Shown here piece by piece: positions 30,808-40,463 of a stretch of 41,434 nt of DNA. Source of the DNA: Vacuolonema iberomarrocanum LEGE 07170 (GTDB lineage: Bacteria; Cyanobacteriota; Cyanobacteriia; Elainellales; Elainellaceae); assembly GCA_015207365.1 (NCBI GenBank), contig JADEXA010000063.1:1-41434 (forward strand). The letters run 5' to 3'. Made by a program: the position numbers and the translations under genes. Below the pieces are notes generated by a model, which was given only the letters and a program-made list of their open reading frames with translations, did no database searches and was not told the DNA's origin. Each line of letters starts with the position of its first letter. Position 1 is the first letter of the stretch.

Positions 30808-31158
30808 ATGAATGCAATAAATCTCCAAGAAAAGTTAGCCGCCTTTTCTGAACATTGGTCTCCCAAAATTGTGTCTGGGTTCAATGGACATGACGTTATG
30901 GTTGTGAAAGTGAAAGGAGCGTTTAATTGGCACGCTCATCCAGACACCGATGATTTTTTCTTGGTACTTAGGGGAAAAATCACGATTAAACTACGTGACC
31001 GGGATGTGGAACTCAACGAAGGTGAGCTGTTCGTTGTTCCCAAAGGAATAGAGCATTGTCCAGTGGCAGAAAACGAAGCCGAACTCTTGCTAATAGAACC
31101 ACAAGGTACCCCAAATACTGGCGATCCAACTACCGCCGCTCAAAAGGTCGCTATATAA
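30808..31158 (+). CDS. Cupin-domain protein
   Basis: A 116-residue single-domain cupin. Motif 1 carries ligands in FNWHAHPDTDDFFLVLRGKITI (His-x-His and acidic Asp/Glu position), and motif 2 is VELNEGELFVVPKGIEHCPVA with the last His. All metal ligands therefore look intact, unlike the cupin at 21052. The natural start is ATG 30808 (MNAINLQEKL); an ATG at 30790 lies inside the arm of the preceding palindrome. No ribosome-binding site of its own is visible because the whole leader is the palindrome's right arm (TACTTATCT). The ligand or reaction is unknown. Confidence 0.8.
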   Translation: MNAINLQEKLAAFSEHWSPKIVSGFNGHDVMVVKVKGAFNWHAHPDTDDFFLVLRGKITIKLRDRDVELNEGELFVVPKGIEHCPVAENEAELLLIEPQGTPNTGDPTTAAQKVAI

Positions 31159-31226
31159 TTGCAGTCTCATCTGCGTTGCCAAGCATCCTCGTTAGGAGGT
31201 GTGGTCATGCTGCGGCTGAATTCAGG

Positions 31227-31311
31227 CGTGGATTTTACCGGACTGGACTGCTAGGCTCACGCTCCGCCCACTATACCTGGGTTCTGAACCCAGCAGTCCT
31301 CTAAATCCACG
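31227..31311. other. Branched secondary structure, possible RNA or element end
   Basis: Three nested stems are visible: CGTGGATTT (31227-31235) with AAATCCACG (31303-31311); GGACTGCT (31245-31252) with AGCAGTCC (31292-31299); and an inner hairpin CTGGGTT-CTG-AACCCAG (31277-31293), which shares two bases with the second. The last two compete in part. I cannot match it to a known RNA or integron attC site. Confidence 0.5.
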
Positions 31312-31625
31312 GATAGATTCAAAGGCATTGGCCTAAGTACAGGATAAAAAATCGAACCCCAACTCGAACTCTTGATTGTGTAGAGTGCAGGCACCGACCG
31401 CGCTATACACAATCAAGGGTTTTCTGGGTTGTGTCCTGTACTCAGGGCATTGGCGGATACAAACATGTTGCTGCTGAGCGTTACCTCGCTCAAGGCGTAG
31501 GGTATTGGCTTAGGTTTGGAAAAAATCTGATTTCTCGGATCAGTTCACGGCAAAATCAGAATCTTCGCCAAACATTCATGCTTTATCTGCATCCGAGTCA
31601 TCCCAAAACTTTCTTCAACCGTTAG
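31303..31625 (+). pseudogene. Gene remnant split by a MITE
   Basis: If the element at 31333-31445 and one copy of its 9-bp duplication are removed, one plus-strand frame runs from about 31303 through ...DRFKGIGGYKHVAAERYLAQ to a TAG at 31623-31625. I recognise no family and no start codon is visible. It could be the tail of a lost gene. Coding character is only moderate. Confidence 0.3.
31333..31445. repeat. MITE with 12-bp inverted ends and 9-bp target duplication
   Basis: Terminal repeats CTAAGTACAGGA (31333-31344) and TCCTGTACTCAG (31434-31445) match at 11 of 12 positions. The 9-bp direct repeat GGCATTGGC flanks it exactly (31324-31332 and 31446-31454), direct evidence of insertion. The central stem is CTTGATTGTGTA (31371-31382) with TACACAATCAAG (31406-31417). 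Copies of the family are at 978-1147 and 27320-27401. It is too short to encode a transposase. Confidence 0.92.
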
Positions 31626-31631
31626 GATCTC

Positions 31632-31734
31632 ATATCAAATCCGGTTAAATAACCGTAAAATCCAAATATCGTTTGTGCCCGCTGCAAAGCAGCGGGCACA
31701 AACGATATTTGGATTTTTCAACCGGATTTGATAT
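31632..31734. repeat. Family A hairpin element, second near-complete copy
   Basis: The left arm is 31632-31685, loop AAA, right arm 31689-31734. Inner arms pair perfectly for 25 bases or more around the GC tip. The left arm has about eight extra bases (AAATAACCG region) that the copy at 1-93 lacks. One arm position differs from that copy on both sides (CCC/GGG to TCC/GGA), so pairing is kept. Confidence 0.88.
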
Positions 31735-31817
31735 TACCTATTAGTGCATCCAGTTGACGGATTTTGGCGTCCAAATTCTGGTTGCTCAAAATTGATCTGT
31801 TACATCAGCATAAATGT

Positions 31818-31946
31818 CTAGCGAGTTCTACTTAAAGGCTCTCCAATATTGCTCATCTCACCAGCTTGTGTGACAGATTGAGCAATTTCTTGCAATGCCT
31901 CACATCGCTTAGCAACTAACAGCCTTAATTTATAAAGAGCTGATGA
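31818..31946 (-). pseudogene. Minus-strand gene remnant, C-terminal piece
   Basis: A frame of about 43 codons without start, encoding KKSSALYKLRLLVAKRCEAL followed by QEIAQSVTQAGEMSNIGEPLS and TAG at 31820-31818. An in-frame stop closes it upstream. The composition looks protein-like, with a helical stretch, but I recognise no family. Confidence 0.3.
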
Positions 31947-32024
31947 TTTTTTTCAGGGGCGGTTACCTAGACGTTATCATCAAACTACAAGTCACCTTTC
32001 TGCTGCATATTAACTAGTTGGCCA

Positions 32025-32201
32025 CTATGGTTTTGCTTGTGAGTTCGCAGTTGGAGGAAAAGGAGTACTGTTGTCTTGCCAAAAGATGGCTTCTGCATCC
32101 GTGCGTTTGTCCAGCAATAGCGGTAGCACCAAGCGGAAAGCGTTCACTGCTGTGTCATGCAATTTCAGCCTTTTCAGCGGTTTCAGCTCTCTTTTGGCTC
32201 A
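32025..32201 (-). pseudogene. Minus-strand gene remnant
   Basis: A frame of nearly 60 codons without ATG, containing HDTAVNAFRLVLPLLLDKRT and then DAEAIFWQDNSTPFPP, ending at TAG 32027-32025. It is in frame-disrupted context and is probably the relic of a lost gene, perhaps the same one as the fragment at 31818-31946. Family unknown. Confidence 0.3.
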
Positions 32202-32468
32202 CTGAAAAATCTGGGTTTAATCAAACCTAAAACTCATTGTTGGAAACGTAGCGTCACTATGCTTCCAAGACGCAAAATTCTGTATCCTTTTAATCCACGC
32301 TCCTTAGGTAGCACTAGAGATATCAGTATCCTTAGTGTTGAAGCAATGTTTTATCAGAATGAGAATGCTAATTCTCAGCATTTGCTCTGAACTGAAATCC
32401 TGGTAACTTAGGGAACTCTAGTGTGATGGATTGACTCGTTTCCCTGTGGCTAAATAAGAGTTTTGAGA

Positions 32469-35400
32469 ATGAACACTGCTATTGCAAAGATTCCCTTTAT
32501 CCCTGGCTATACCATCATTGAAAAAATCTTCAGGAGCACTAGAACGGATGTATATCGAGCCTTATGGGGAGAACAGCAACAGCTAGTTGTGATTAAAGTG
32601 CTGCGCCACGAGCACCCAAACTTAAGTGAATTAGTCCATTTTCGCAATCAGTTTGCGATCGCCCGCCACCTAAATCATTCTGCTATTGCCCGTCCCATTG
32701 CCCTGGAGCGCTGCGGCAATGGCCACGCTTTAGTCATGCCTGATGAGGGGTTCATCGCGCTTTCGACCTACTGGCAGCAATGCGATCACATCGGTACTAA
32801 TCTAGTCACCCGCATTCCTACGGTACTAGCGATCGCCATTCAACTTGCAGATACTCTGCATTATTTGGCTGGAGAACGCATTATTCACAAGGATATTAAG
32901 CCAGACAATATTCTCATTCATCCAGAAACGAAGCAGATTCAACTATCCGATTTCGGTATTGCCAGTCTTATTCCCAAAGAACGCCAGCAACTCTCTAATC
33001 CCAAGGTTCTCGAAGGTACGCTTGCTTACATGTCTCCTGAACAAACCGGGCGGATGAACCGGGGGATTGATTATCGGACAGATTTCTATTCATTGGGTGT
33101 CACACTCTTTGAGCTGCTGACCGGAGAACTGCCCTTTGTAACAACGGAGCCACTGGAGCTAGTGCATTGCCATATTGCTCGTCCCGTAATGTTTCCTGAT
33201 GCCAGCCAAGCAACCATTCCAGAAATGGTGCGGGCGATCGTCGTAAAGTTGATGGCCAAAAACGCTGAAGACCGCTATCAGAGTGCGTTGGGACTCAAGT
33301 ATGATCTAACTATCTGTCTGCAGCAGTGGAAGATAGCGGGCACAGTTGCGGCGTTTGAGTTGGGGCAGCATGATGTCTGCGATCGCTTTTTAATTCCCGA
33401 AGCGCTCTATGGTCGCGAAGGCGAAGTGCAAGTCTTATTGGATGCCTTTGGCCGCGTCGCAGTCGGTAATACTGAATTGGTTTTGGTCGCGGGTCCCTCG
33501 GGAATTGGAAAAACAGCCGTGGTCAATGAGGTTCACAAACCCATTACCCGTCAGCAGGGTTATTTTATCAAAGGTAAGTTTGATCAGTTCAATCGTAATA
33601 TTCCTTTCCTAGCATTCGCCCAAGCGCTACAGGATCTGATGGGTCAACTGCTCGCAGAATCGGATGCTCAATTGGCAGAGTGGCGCACGAAGATTCTGTC
33701 TGTTGTTGGCGAGAACGGCCAAGTTTTGATTGATGTAGTGCCAATACTGGAGCGCGTGATTGGCACGCAGCCTTCGGCAGTAGAATTATCGGGACTAGCA
33801 GCACAGCAACGCTTTAACCGATTGTTTCAGCGGCTGATTGCACTATTTGCAACGGCTGAGCATCCACTTGTGATGTTTTTAGACGACTTACAGTGGGCTG
33901 ACTCGGCTTCGCTACAACTCATCAAATTACTCATGAGCTATGAGGGGTATTTCCTCTTAATTGGAGCTTATCGAGATCACGAGGTTTTGCCAACTCATCC
34001 ATTACATCTAGTCACAGAAGAGTTACAGAAAAATGAAAAAGCGGTTGATATTCTGACGCTTAAGGCACTTAGCCTTGCTGACACAAATCAAATCATTGCT
34101 GAAACATTCTGTTGCTCTCGCGAGCGATCGCACCTATTGGCTGAGCTTATCGATCGGAAAACCCAAGGCAATCCCTTCTTCATCATTCGGCTTCTCAAGA
34201 CATTACATGAGGATGGATTTGTCCAATTTGATCGCTGGCATGGCCATTGGGTATGTAATATTTCTCAGTTGGATGCTTCTTATCTAACAGATGACGTGGT
34301 GGAATTTATCGCTCAGCAATTGCAACGGTTGTCACCTCAAACTCAGCGAGCTTTAAAGTTAGCCGCTTGCTTAGGTAATCAATTTGACTTGACGACGTTA
34401 TCCCTTATTTCGGAGCAGTCAGAAACAGAAACGGCCACAGCCTTGTGGCAAGCCTTACAAGAAGAGTTCATCTTACCTGTTAGTGAAACCTACAAGCTCT
34501 TTCAAGACGCTGGCTCAACAGCCCTGACGGAAACCGTTTTAGTGCCCTACAAGTTTCTACATGATCAAGTCCAGCAAGCTGCTTATACGTTGATTCCTGA
34601 AGCTGAAAAACTATCGACTCATTTGAGGATCGGGAAACTGATGCTCGACCAACTCTCTGAGATCGAAATAGAGCAACGCTTGTTTGACATTGTCAATAAT
34701 ATAAGCTTAGGTCAATCTTTAATTACCGCTCCTGCAGAGCAATATCAGCTTAGTCGGCTCCTGTTGAGAGCCGCTCACAAAGCTAGAGCGACGACGGCTT
34801 ATACCGTCGCCGCTCAATATTGCCAAACCGGAATTTACATGCTTGGGCAACAAGCCTGGCAAGAACAACGGACGTTGATTCGAGAATTATATGAAGTGGG
34901 TGCAGAGGTTGCCTACTTAAACAGCGATTTCGAGAAATCTGACGCATTAACGACATTTGTTTTAGAAAAAGCTGGTACCGTCCTAGAAAAAATTAGGAGT
35001 TATGAAATTAGAATTCTAGCTTTCATCATTCAGAACAGAACGCCAGAAGCCTTACAGGTAGGTTTCGAAATCTTATCTGAATTGAATATAAATTTCCCAT
35101 CCAATCCTGGTTTAGTCTCTATTTTGTTAGGATTCCTTAAAACTAAACTTTTATTAGGAAGACGTTCCGTTAACTCATTAGAGGATTCTGTCGTCATGAA
35201 GGATCCTCTCGCAAAAGCGAGAAGTGCCATCCTCAAGACTATATTGCCAGCTGCTTACATTAGTGCTCCAAATCACTACCCATTGCTAATCTTCAAGCAG
35301 ATCGAACTACTCTTAAAGCATGGGAATAATGATGCAGCTCCCTCAGCCTATTGTTCATATAGTGTGATTTTAAGCAGTTTTTTAGGAGATATTGAGACAG

Positions 35401-38400
35401 GTTACCAATTTGGGGAACTTGCTCTCAAGATAATGGAAAACCCTTCTATCGTACAGAAGGTTGAAGCAGGGGTCATTTTTACAGTTTATGCATTGATTCG
35501 TCCCTGGAAACATCACCTTCATGAGAGCCATTCTTTCTTATTTGAGAATTATCACCGAGCCCTAGACACTGGAGAAAATGAATATGCAGCTTGGTCAGTT
35601 TTAGCCTATCTACGCAATACGAGATCGACAGGGATAGAACTCAATGAGAATGCAAAGCAGCATGTTCTTTATATAAAAGCACTGGAAACGACGCAAAGGA
35701 GTGCTGTGATTGATTATGCCTATCCGAGCTATCGATTCACCCTGAAGTTGTTGGATCAAAATGAAGCTCTAGCAGATCTTGATAGCCAAGGGCTCAGCCG
35801 CTGCAGTCTGACGGCTTCTTTGATGGAGGCAGATGACCGCTCAGGGTTGTGTGCATTTTATCTATATGATTTGATGCTTGCTTATTGGTTGACTGACTTT
35901 GATCGTGCGCTTGAAGCACTGGTGCAGTGCCAGAAGTATGTAGACAGTATTATCGGCTTTTATGAAGTTCAACAATTTTGGTGGTTTGCTACGCTTACTT
36001 GGCTAGCCGTCTACCCACAGTCTTCTCAACGACAGTCATTGCTTAAAAAAGTTCAGCAAGGCCGAAAAAAGTTGAAGAAATGGGCATGCCATGCACCCAT
36101 GAATGCATTGCATAAGTTTCATTTGGTTGAGGCAGAGCGTTATCGAATCTTGCAGCAACAGGCGATCGCTGCTGATTTTTACGACCGGGCTATCTGTGGA
36201 GCCAAAGATCATGGATACATTCAAGAAGAAGCACTGGCGAATGAACTCGCGGCAAAGTTTTATCTAGAATGGGGTAAAGAAAAAGCCGCCGCAGGCTACA
36301 TGCAAGCCGCCTACTATTGCTACGCTCATTGGGGAGCTCGGGTCAAAACCAATGATTTAGAAACACGTTATCCTCATCTACTCCAGCCAATTCTCCAGCA
36401 GCCCACACTCAATCCACTGACAACTCTAGAAATTGTTGCTGCGCCCAACCTCTCTAACGATGCAGTTGTAGATTCAAGTCGGGTGTTTGATTATCAATCC
36501 AGCAAAGCGCTGGATTTTGCAACTGTCTTGAAAGCATCGCAAGCTCTATCCAAATCCGTCCAGCTGGATGAGCTACTGCACCAACTTACTCAAATGATTC
36601 TGCAAAGCTCTGGAGGCGATCGCTGCACCTTGATCCTTTCAAATGGTGATGGGCTTTGGCAAATTAGAGCGATCGCCACCCCTGAAACAATCGAGCTTTG
36701 CACGGCACCGCTGGAGGGCAACCCAAACCATCCGCTCAAGCTAATTCAATATGTCAAAAACACTCAGGAAGTTGTTGTCGTTGATGATCTCAAGACCGAT
36801 TTACCAATCATTGATGAGTATTTGAGCCAAAATTGCCCCAAAAGCGTGTTGTGTCTTCCTATCCTCAATCAAAAGCGATTGATCGGGATTGTGCAGTTGA
36901 GCAATCAATCAACCAGCGGTGTGTTCACCTATGATCGTATCCTCACCCTCAACTTCCTATGCACCCAGGCGGCCATTTCCCTGGAGAATGCCCGACTCTA
37001 CCATATCCTCGAAGACTACTCTCAAACCCTCGAAGGCAAAGTAGAAGAACGTACCATTGCCTTACAGGAAAAGGAAGAACGACTTCGGCTAGCACTGAGT
37101 GCGACCAATCAAGGCTTTTTTGATGTGAACCTACAAACGGGTGAGGCGGTGGTCAGTCCGGAATATGCCTTGATGTTGGGATACGACCCAGCCACGTTTC
37201 ATGAAACCGATGCAGCTTGGCGAGCACGCTTGCATCCCGATGATTATGAACGAACAAGCCAAGCTTACCGAGCCTATGCGGCAGGTCAAATCCCTCAGTA
37301 CAAAGTCGAATTTCGTCAACGAACTCGCCAAGGAACTTGGAAATGGATTCTGGCGATGGGGAAGTTCATTGCATGGGATGATGCTGGGAAGCCGATTCGG
37401 TTGCTGGGCACCCACAGGGATATTAGCGATCGCAAGTTTGCTGAAATCCAGTTAGAAGCGCAAAACACGCTCCTGGCCCAAATTGCCCAAGGCCATTCGT
37501 TATCAAGCGTGTTGAATACCTTGATTGAGACGGTAGAGCAAACCCTGGATGGGGTGCTCTGCTCCATTTTATTGGTCGACAACGATGATCGGCTCCGCTA
37601 CTGCGCTGCACCCAGTTTGCCGGATGCGTATGGTCAGGCCGTCGATGGCTTATTGATTGGAGATGGCGTCGGATCCTGCGGTACAGCAGCCTTTCGCAAC
37701 GAAACGATTATCGTAGCTGACATCGCTACTGATTCCTTGTGGTGTCCCTACAAAGACTTAGCCTTGAGCCATGGTTTAAGGGCTTGTTGGTCGAGTCCGA
37801 TTACGGCCCGTGGTGGACAGGTTTTAGGGACATTCGCCATGTATTACAAGCAGGTGCGATCGCCCCAAGCTCATGAATTGAGCTGGATCAAGCAGATGGC
37901 TTATATTGCTGGGATTGCTATTGAACGCCAGGAGGCAGACACAAAGCTACGCCAGAGTGAGGCCAAGCTTCTAAAAGCACAACAGGTTGCCCATGTAGGG
38001 AATTGGGAGTTCGATGTTGCTAGCCAGAAAATTACTTGGTCACCCGAGATGTTCCGTATATATGAGCTAGAGCCCGCGCCACTTGCTCCCTCCTATGCAG
38101 AGTATTTGCAATTGCTCCCAATGAGCGATCGCCTGCGCTTGCAACAGTACATTGAGCAGGCGATCAACGAAGGCACCCCCTATACCATTGAATGTAGCCG
38201 GGTTCGATCGGATGGAATGCCCTGTCACTACGAATGCCGAGCCGAAGCCGAAAAGGATGAGCAAGGGCAAGTCATCCGGTTATTTGGCACAACCCTCGAC
38301 ATCACCGAGCGCAAACAAGCTGAGATCGCTCTGCAAAATCTGATAGCCGGAACCGCGACCACTACAGGGCAAGATTTTTTTCCAGCTCTGGTGCAGCACA

Positions 38401-40463
38401 TTGCCCAAGCCCTAGGGGTCTCATATGCCATTGTTACTGAACAGGTGAACGAGCAGCTGCAAACGCTGGCCTTCTGGGCTAATGGTCGCCTCATGGCGCC
38501 TCATGCCTACCCACTGGCTCAAACACCCTGCGAACAGGTGCTGCACGCTGGAGAGTTTTATTGTGAGAGCAACGTCCAGCAGCGGTTTCCCAATGATCCA
38601 GACTTGGTTGCCCTGGAAGCTGACAGCTATCTGGGTATTGTCTTACGTAGCAATCAAGGGGAAGCAATCGGTCATTTATGTATTCTCCATCAACAGTCCA
38701 TAGCAAATCTCCAACAAGCCAAACAAATCCTTCGTGTCTTTGCGGCTCGCGCTGCTGCAGAGCTTGAACGCCAACAAGCTGAAAGCGTCATTAAGAAGCA
38801 ATTAGCCGCGATTGAGGCGGCGATCGATGGCATTGGTATTCTCAAGGGCGATACCTATCTGTATGTTAATCAGTCGCATCTTAGGTTATTTGGCTATGAG
38901 CAGATTGATGAGATGGTGGGGCACAGTTGGAAAAAGCTATATGCACCCGATGAGATCAAACGGTTTGAGCAAGAGGTATTGCCACAGCTTGAGCGCGATC
39001 GCGCCTGGCAGGGAGAAGCTGTGGCTACCCGTAAAGATGGTTCTACCTTTGCTCAAGGCGTCTCACTCACCCTAAGTGAGGATGGGTTGTTGATTTGTGT
39101 ATGCCAAGACATTAGCGATCGCAAACAGGCGCAGGAACTCATCATCCACAACGCCTTACACGATCCACTGACCGATTTGCCCAACCGTACCCTACTCCTG
39201 GAGCGGCTTGACCTCGCCATTCAACGGGCGAAGCGAACAGACAACTACCGCTATGCGGTTTTGTTTCTCGATCTCGATCGTTTCAAAGTTATTAACGATA
39301 GCTTGGGCCATGTAGTAGGAGATCAACTATTGGTGGCGATCGCCCAGCGGTTGACAACCCATCTGCGCCAGATTGACCTGGTTGCTCGGCTGGGGGGTGA
39401 TGAGTTCTTGATTCTGCTAGAAGACATCCGCAGTATCGACGAAGTGGCGCAAGTGGCTGAACGCATTCTGGCCGACTGCCAAACTCCGCTGACGATCCAT
39501 GACCATCAAATCTTCACCAGCATGAGTATTGGTATCGTTCTCGGCAAACCCAACTACCATCAAGCCACCGACTTGATTCGTGATGCCGACATCGCCATGT
39601 ACCAGGCCAAGTCCCACGCGAGCAATTCCTACAAGTTCTTCGATACGGCGATGCATACCGAAGCAATCCATCGTCTGACGCTCGAAACCGACCTCCGTCA
39701 CGCACTCGATCAGCAGGCATTCACCCTTCGTTATCAACCAATTGTTGAGCTGTCGAGCCAACGGCTTGTTGGGTTTGAAGCCCTCGTGCGTTGGTCGCAT
39801 CCGACGCGGGGTTTGATTGCTCCGGGTGCATTTATCCCAATAGCCGAAGAAACCGGGCTGATTTCCCGTATTGATAGCTGGGTGCTGCATCGTGCATGTC
39901 AGCAGCTCGCCTCCTGGCAACGGCAGTTCGCTGATGGCGCGACCCTCAAGGTGAGCATCAACCTTTCGGCACAAGATTTGCGCAACCCCAGCCTGATAGA
40001 GGATATTGACACCCTTCTGGCTGCAACAGGCTTAACTGGGCAAGCCATAACGCTTGAGATTACCGAAAGTATGCTGATTAAAGACATCGACCCCATCATT
40101 GAGTTGTTGATGCAGCTGACATCCAGGCAGATTCAGATCAGTATTGATGATTTTGGCACCGGCTACTCGTCACTCAACTATCTCCATCGTCTGCCAGTTC
40201 ACAACCTGAAGATCGATCGCGCGTTTGTTCGTCAGATGCAGTCAGAGCACCGCAATCACCAGGTTGTCAGCACCATCATCACCCTGAGTCAGCAGCTCGG
40301 CTTAACCACCATTGCCGAAGGGATTGAGACGCCTCAGCAGCTAGAGCAGCTCCAGCAGCTTGGCTGTCAGCTAGGACAAGGCTATCTGTTTTCTCAGCCT
40401 CTAGCGGCCCACGAGATCGAGGCCCGTTTTTTCCACAGTGACGGTGCTCAAGAAAATTGGTAA
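32469..40463 (+). CDS. Giant hybrid Ser/Thr kinase - ATPase - GAF/PAS - GGDEF - EAL signalling protein
   Basis: 2664 residues. Domains in order: Ser/Thr kinase (about 10-280; Lys of VVIKVLRHE, HKDIKPDN, DFG); AAA-type ATPase of the COG3899 kind (Walker A GPSGIGKT near 342, Walker B MFLDDLQWAD near 470); a long helical, TPR-like segment (about 600-1290); GAF (about 1348-1507); PAS (1534-1653); GAF (1665-1819); PAS (1840-1947); GAF (1953-2098); PAS (2108-2217); GGDEF (from 2225, LGGDEF at about 2309, with inhibitory-site RQID five residues before it); EAL (FEALVRW near 2437, DDFGTGYSSL, KIDRAFV). Both output motifs are intact, so it may make and break cyclic di-GMP. Family relatives usually end in a histidine kinase. 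The ATG at 32469 is preferred over a TTG two codons upstream. Confidence 0.93.
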   Translation: MNTAIAKIPFIPGYTIIEKIFRSTRTDVYRALWGEQQQLVVIKVLRHEHPNLSELVHFRNQFAIARHLNHSAIARPIALERCGNGHALVMPDEGFIALSTYWQQCDHIGTNLVTRIPTVLAIAIQLADTLHYLAGERIIHKDIKPDNILIHPETKQIQLSDFGIASLIPKERQQLSNPKVLEGTLAYMSPEQTGRMNRGIDYRTDFYSLGVTLFELLTGELPFVTTEPLELVHCHIARPVMFPDASQATIPEMVRAIVVKLMAKNAEDRYQSALGLKYDLTICLQQWKIAGTVAAFELGQHDVCDRFLIPEALYGREGEVQVLLDAFGRVAVGNTELVLVAGPSGIGKTAVVNEVHKPITRQQGYFIKGKFDQFNRNIPFLAFAQALQDLMGQLLAESDAQLAEWRTKILSVVGENGQVLIDVVPILERVIGTQPSAVELSGLAAQQRFNRLFQRLIALFATAEHPLVMFLDDLQWADSASLQLIKLLMSYEGYFLLIGAYRDHEVLPTHPLHLVTEELQKNEKAVDILTLKALSLADTNQIIAETFCCSRERSHLLAELIDRKTQGNPFFIIRLLKTLHEDGFVQFDRWHGHWVCNISQLDASYLTDDVVEFIAQQLQRLSPQTQRALKLAACLGNQFDLTTLSLISEQSETETATALWQALQEEFILPVSETYKLFQDAGSTALTETVLVPYKFLHDQVQQAAYTLIPEAEKLSTHLRIGKLMLDQLSEIEIEQRLFDIVNNISLGQSLITAPAEQYQLSRLLLRAAHKARATTAYTVAAQYCQTGIYMLGQQAWQEQRTLIRELYEVGAEVAYLNSDFEKSDALTTFVLEKAGTVLEKIRSYEIRILAFIIQNRTPEALQVGFEILSELNINFPSNPGLVSILLGFLKTKLLLGRRSVNSLEDSVVMKDPLAKARSAILKTILPAAYISAPNHYPLLIFKQIELLLKHGNNDAAPSAYCSYSVILSSFLGDIETGYQFGELALKIMENPSIVQKVEAGVIFTVYALIRPWKHHLHESHSFLFENYHRALDTGENEYAAWSVLAYLRNTRSTGIELNENAKQHVLYIKALETTQRSAVIDYAYPSYRFTLKLLDQNEALADLDSQGLSRCSLTASLMEADDRSGLCAFYLYDLMLAYWLTDFDRALEALVQCQKYVDSIIGFYEVQQFWWFATLTWLAVYPQSSQRQSLLKKVQQGRKKLKKWACHAPMNALHKFHLVEAERYRILQQQAIAADFYDRAICGAKDHGYIQEEALANELAAKFYLEWGKEKAAAGYMQAAYYCYAHWGARVKTNDLETRYPHLLQPILQQPTLNPLTTLEIVAAPNLSNDAVVDSSRVFDYQSSKALDFATVLKASQALSKSVQLDELLHQLTQMILQSSGGDRCTLILSNGDGLWQIRAIATPETIELCTAPLEGNPNHPLKLIQYVKNTQEVVVVDDLKTDLPIIDEYLSQNCPKSVLCLPILNQKRLIGIVQLSNQSTSGVFTYDRILTLNFLCTQAAISLENARLYHILEDYSQTLEGKVEERTIALQEKEERLRLALSATNQGFFDVNLQTGEAVVSPEYALMLGYDPATFHETDAAWRARLHPDDYERTSQAYRAYAAGQIPQYKVEFRQRTRQGTWKWILAMGKFIAWDDAGKPIRLLGTHRDISDRKFAEIQLEAQNTLLAQIAQGHSLSSVLNTLIETVEQTLDGVLCSILLVDNDDRLRYCAAPSLPDAYGQAVDGLLIGDGVGSCGTAAFRNETIIVADIATDSLWCPYKDLALSHGLRACWSSPITARGGQVLGTFAMYYKQVRSPQAHELSWIKQMAYIAGIAIERQEADTKLRQSEAKLLKAQQVAHVGNWEFDVASQKITWSPEMFRIYELEPAPLAPSYAEYLQLLPMSDRLRLQQYIEQAINEGTPYTIECSRVRSDGMPCHYECRAEAEKDEQGQVIRLFGTTLDITERKQAEIALQNLIAGTATTTGQDFFPALVQHIAQALGVSYAIVTEQVNEQLQTLAFWANGRLMAPHAYPLAQTPCEQVLHAGEFYCESNVQQRFPNDPDLVALEADSYLGIVLRSNQGEAIGHLCILHQQSIANLQQAKQILRVFAARAAAELERQQAESVIKKQLAAIEAAIDGIGILKGDTYLYVNQSHLRLFGYEQIDEMVGHSWKKLYAPDEIKRFEQEVLPQLERDRAWQGEAVATRKDGSTFAQGVSLTLSEDGLLICVCQDISDRKQAQELIIHNALHDPLTDLPNRTLLLERLDLAIQRAKRTDNYRYAVLFLDLDRFKVINDSLGHVVGDQLLVAIAQRLTTHLRQIDLVARLGGDEFLILLEDIRSIDEVAQVAERILADCQTPLTIHDHQIFTSMSIGIVLGKPNYHQATDLIRDADIAMYQAKSHASNSYKFFDTAMHTEAIHRLTLETDLRHALDQQAFTLRYQPIVELSSQRLVGFEALVRWSHPTRGLIAPGAFIPIAEETGLISRIDSWVLHRACQQLASWQRQFADGATLKVSINLSAQDLRNPSLIEDIDTLLAATGLTGQAITLEITESMLIKDIDPIIELLMQLTSRQIQISIDDFGTGYSSLNYLHRLPVHNLKIDRAFVRQMQSEHRNHQVVSTIITLSQQLGLTTIAEGIETPQQLEQLQQLGCQLGQGYLFSQPLAAHEIEARFFHSDGAQENW

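Larger units (their letters stand above)
31735..32468. other. Decayed region upstream of the giant kinase gene
   Basis: No intact gene. Two minus-strand fragments with coding character are listed separately. The final 250 bp before the kinase start are AT-rich and may hold its promoter, but no box is clear. Confidence 0.5.

Noticed and set aside
1..31734. Repeated palindromes as a CRISPR array
   Set aside because: The repeats are dispersed, differ in family and are not separated by regular spacers; no cas gene is present.
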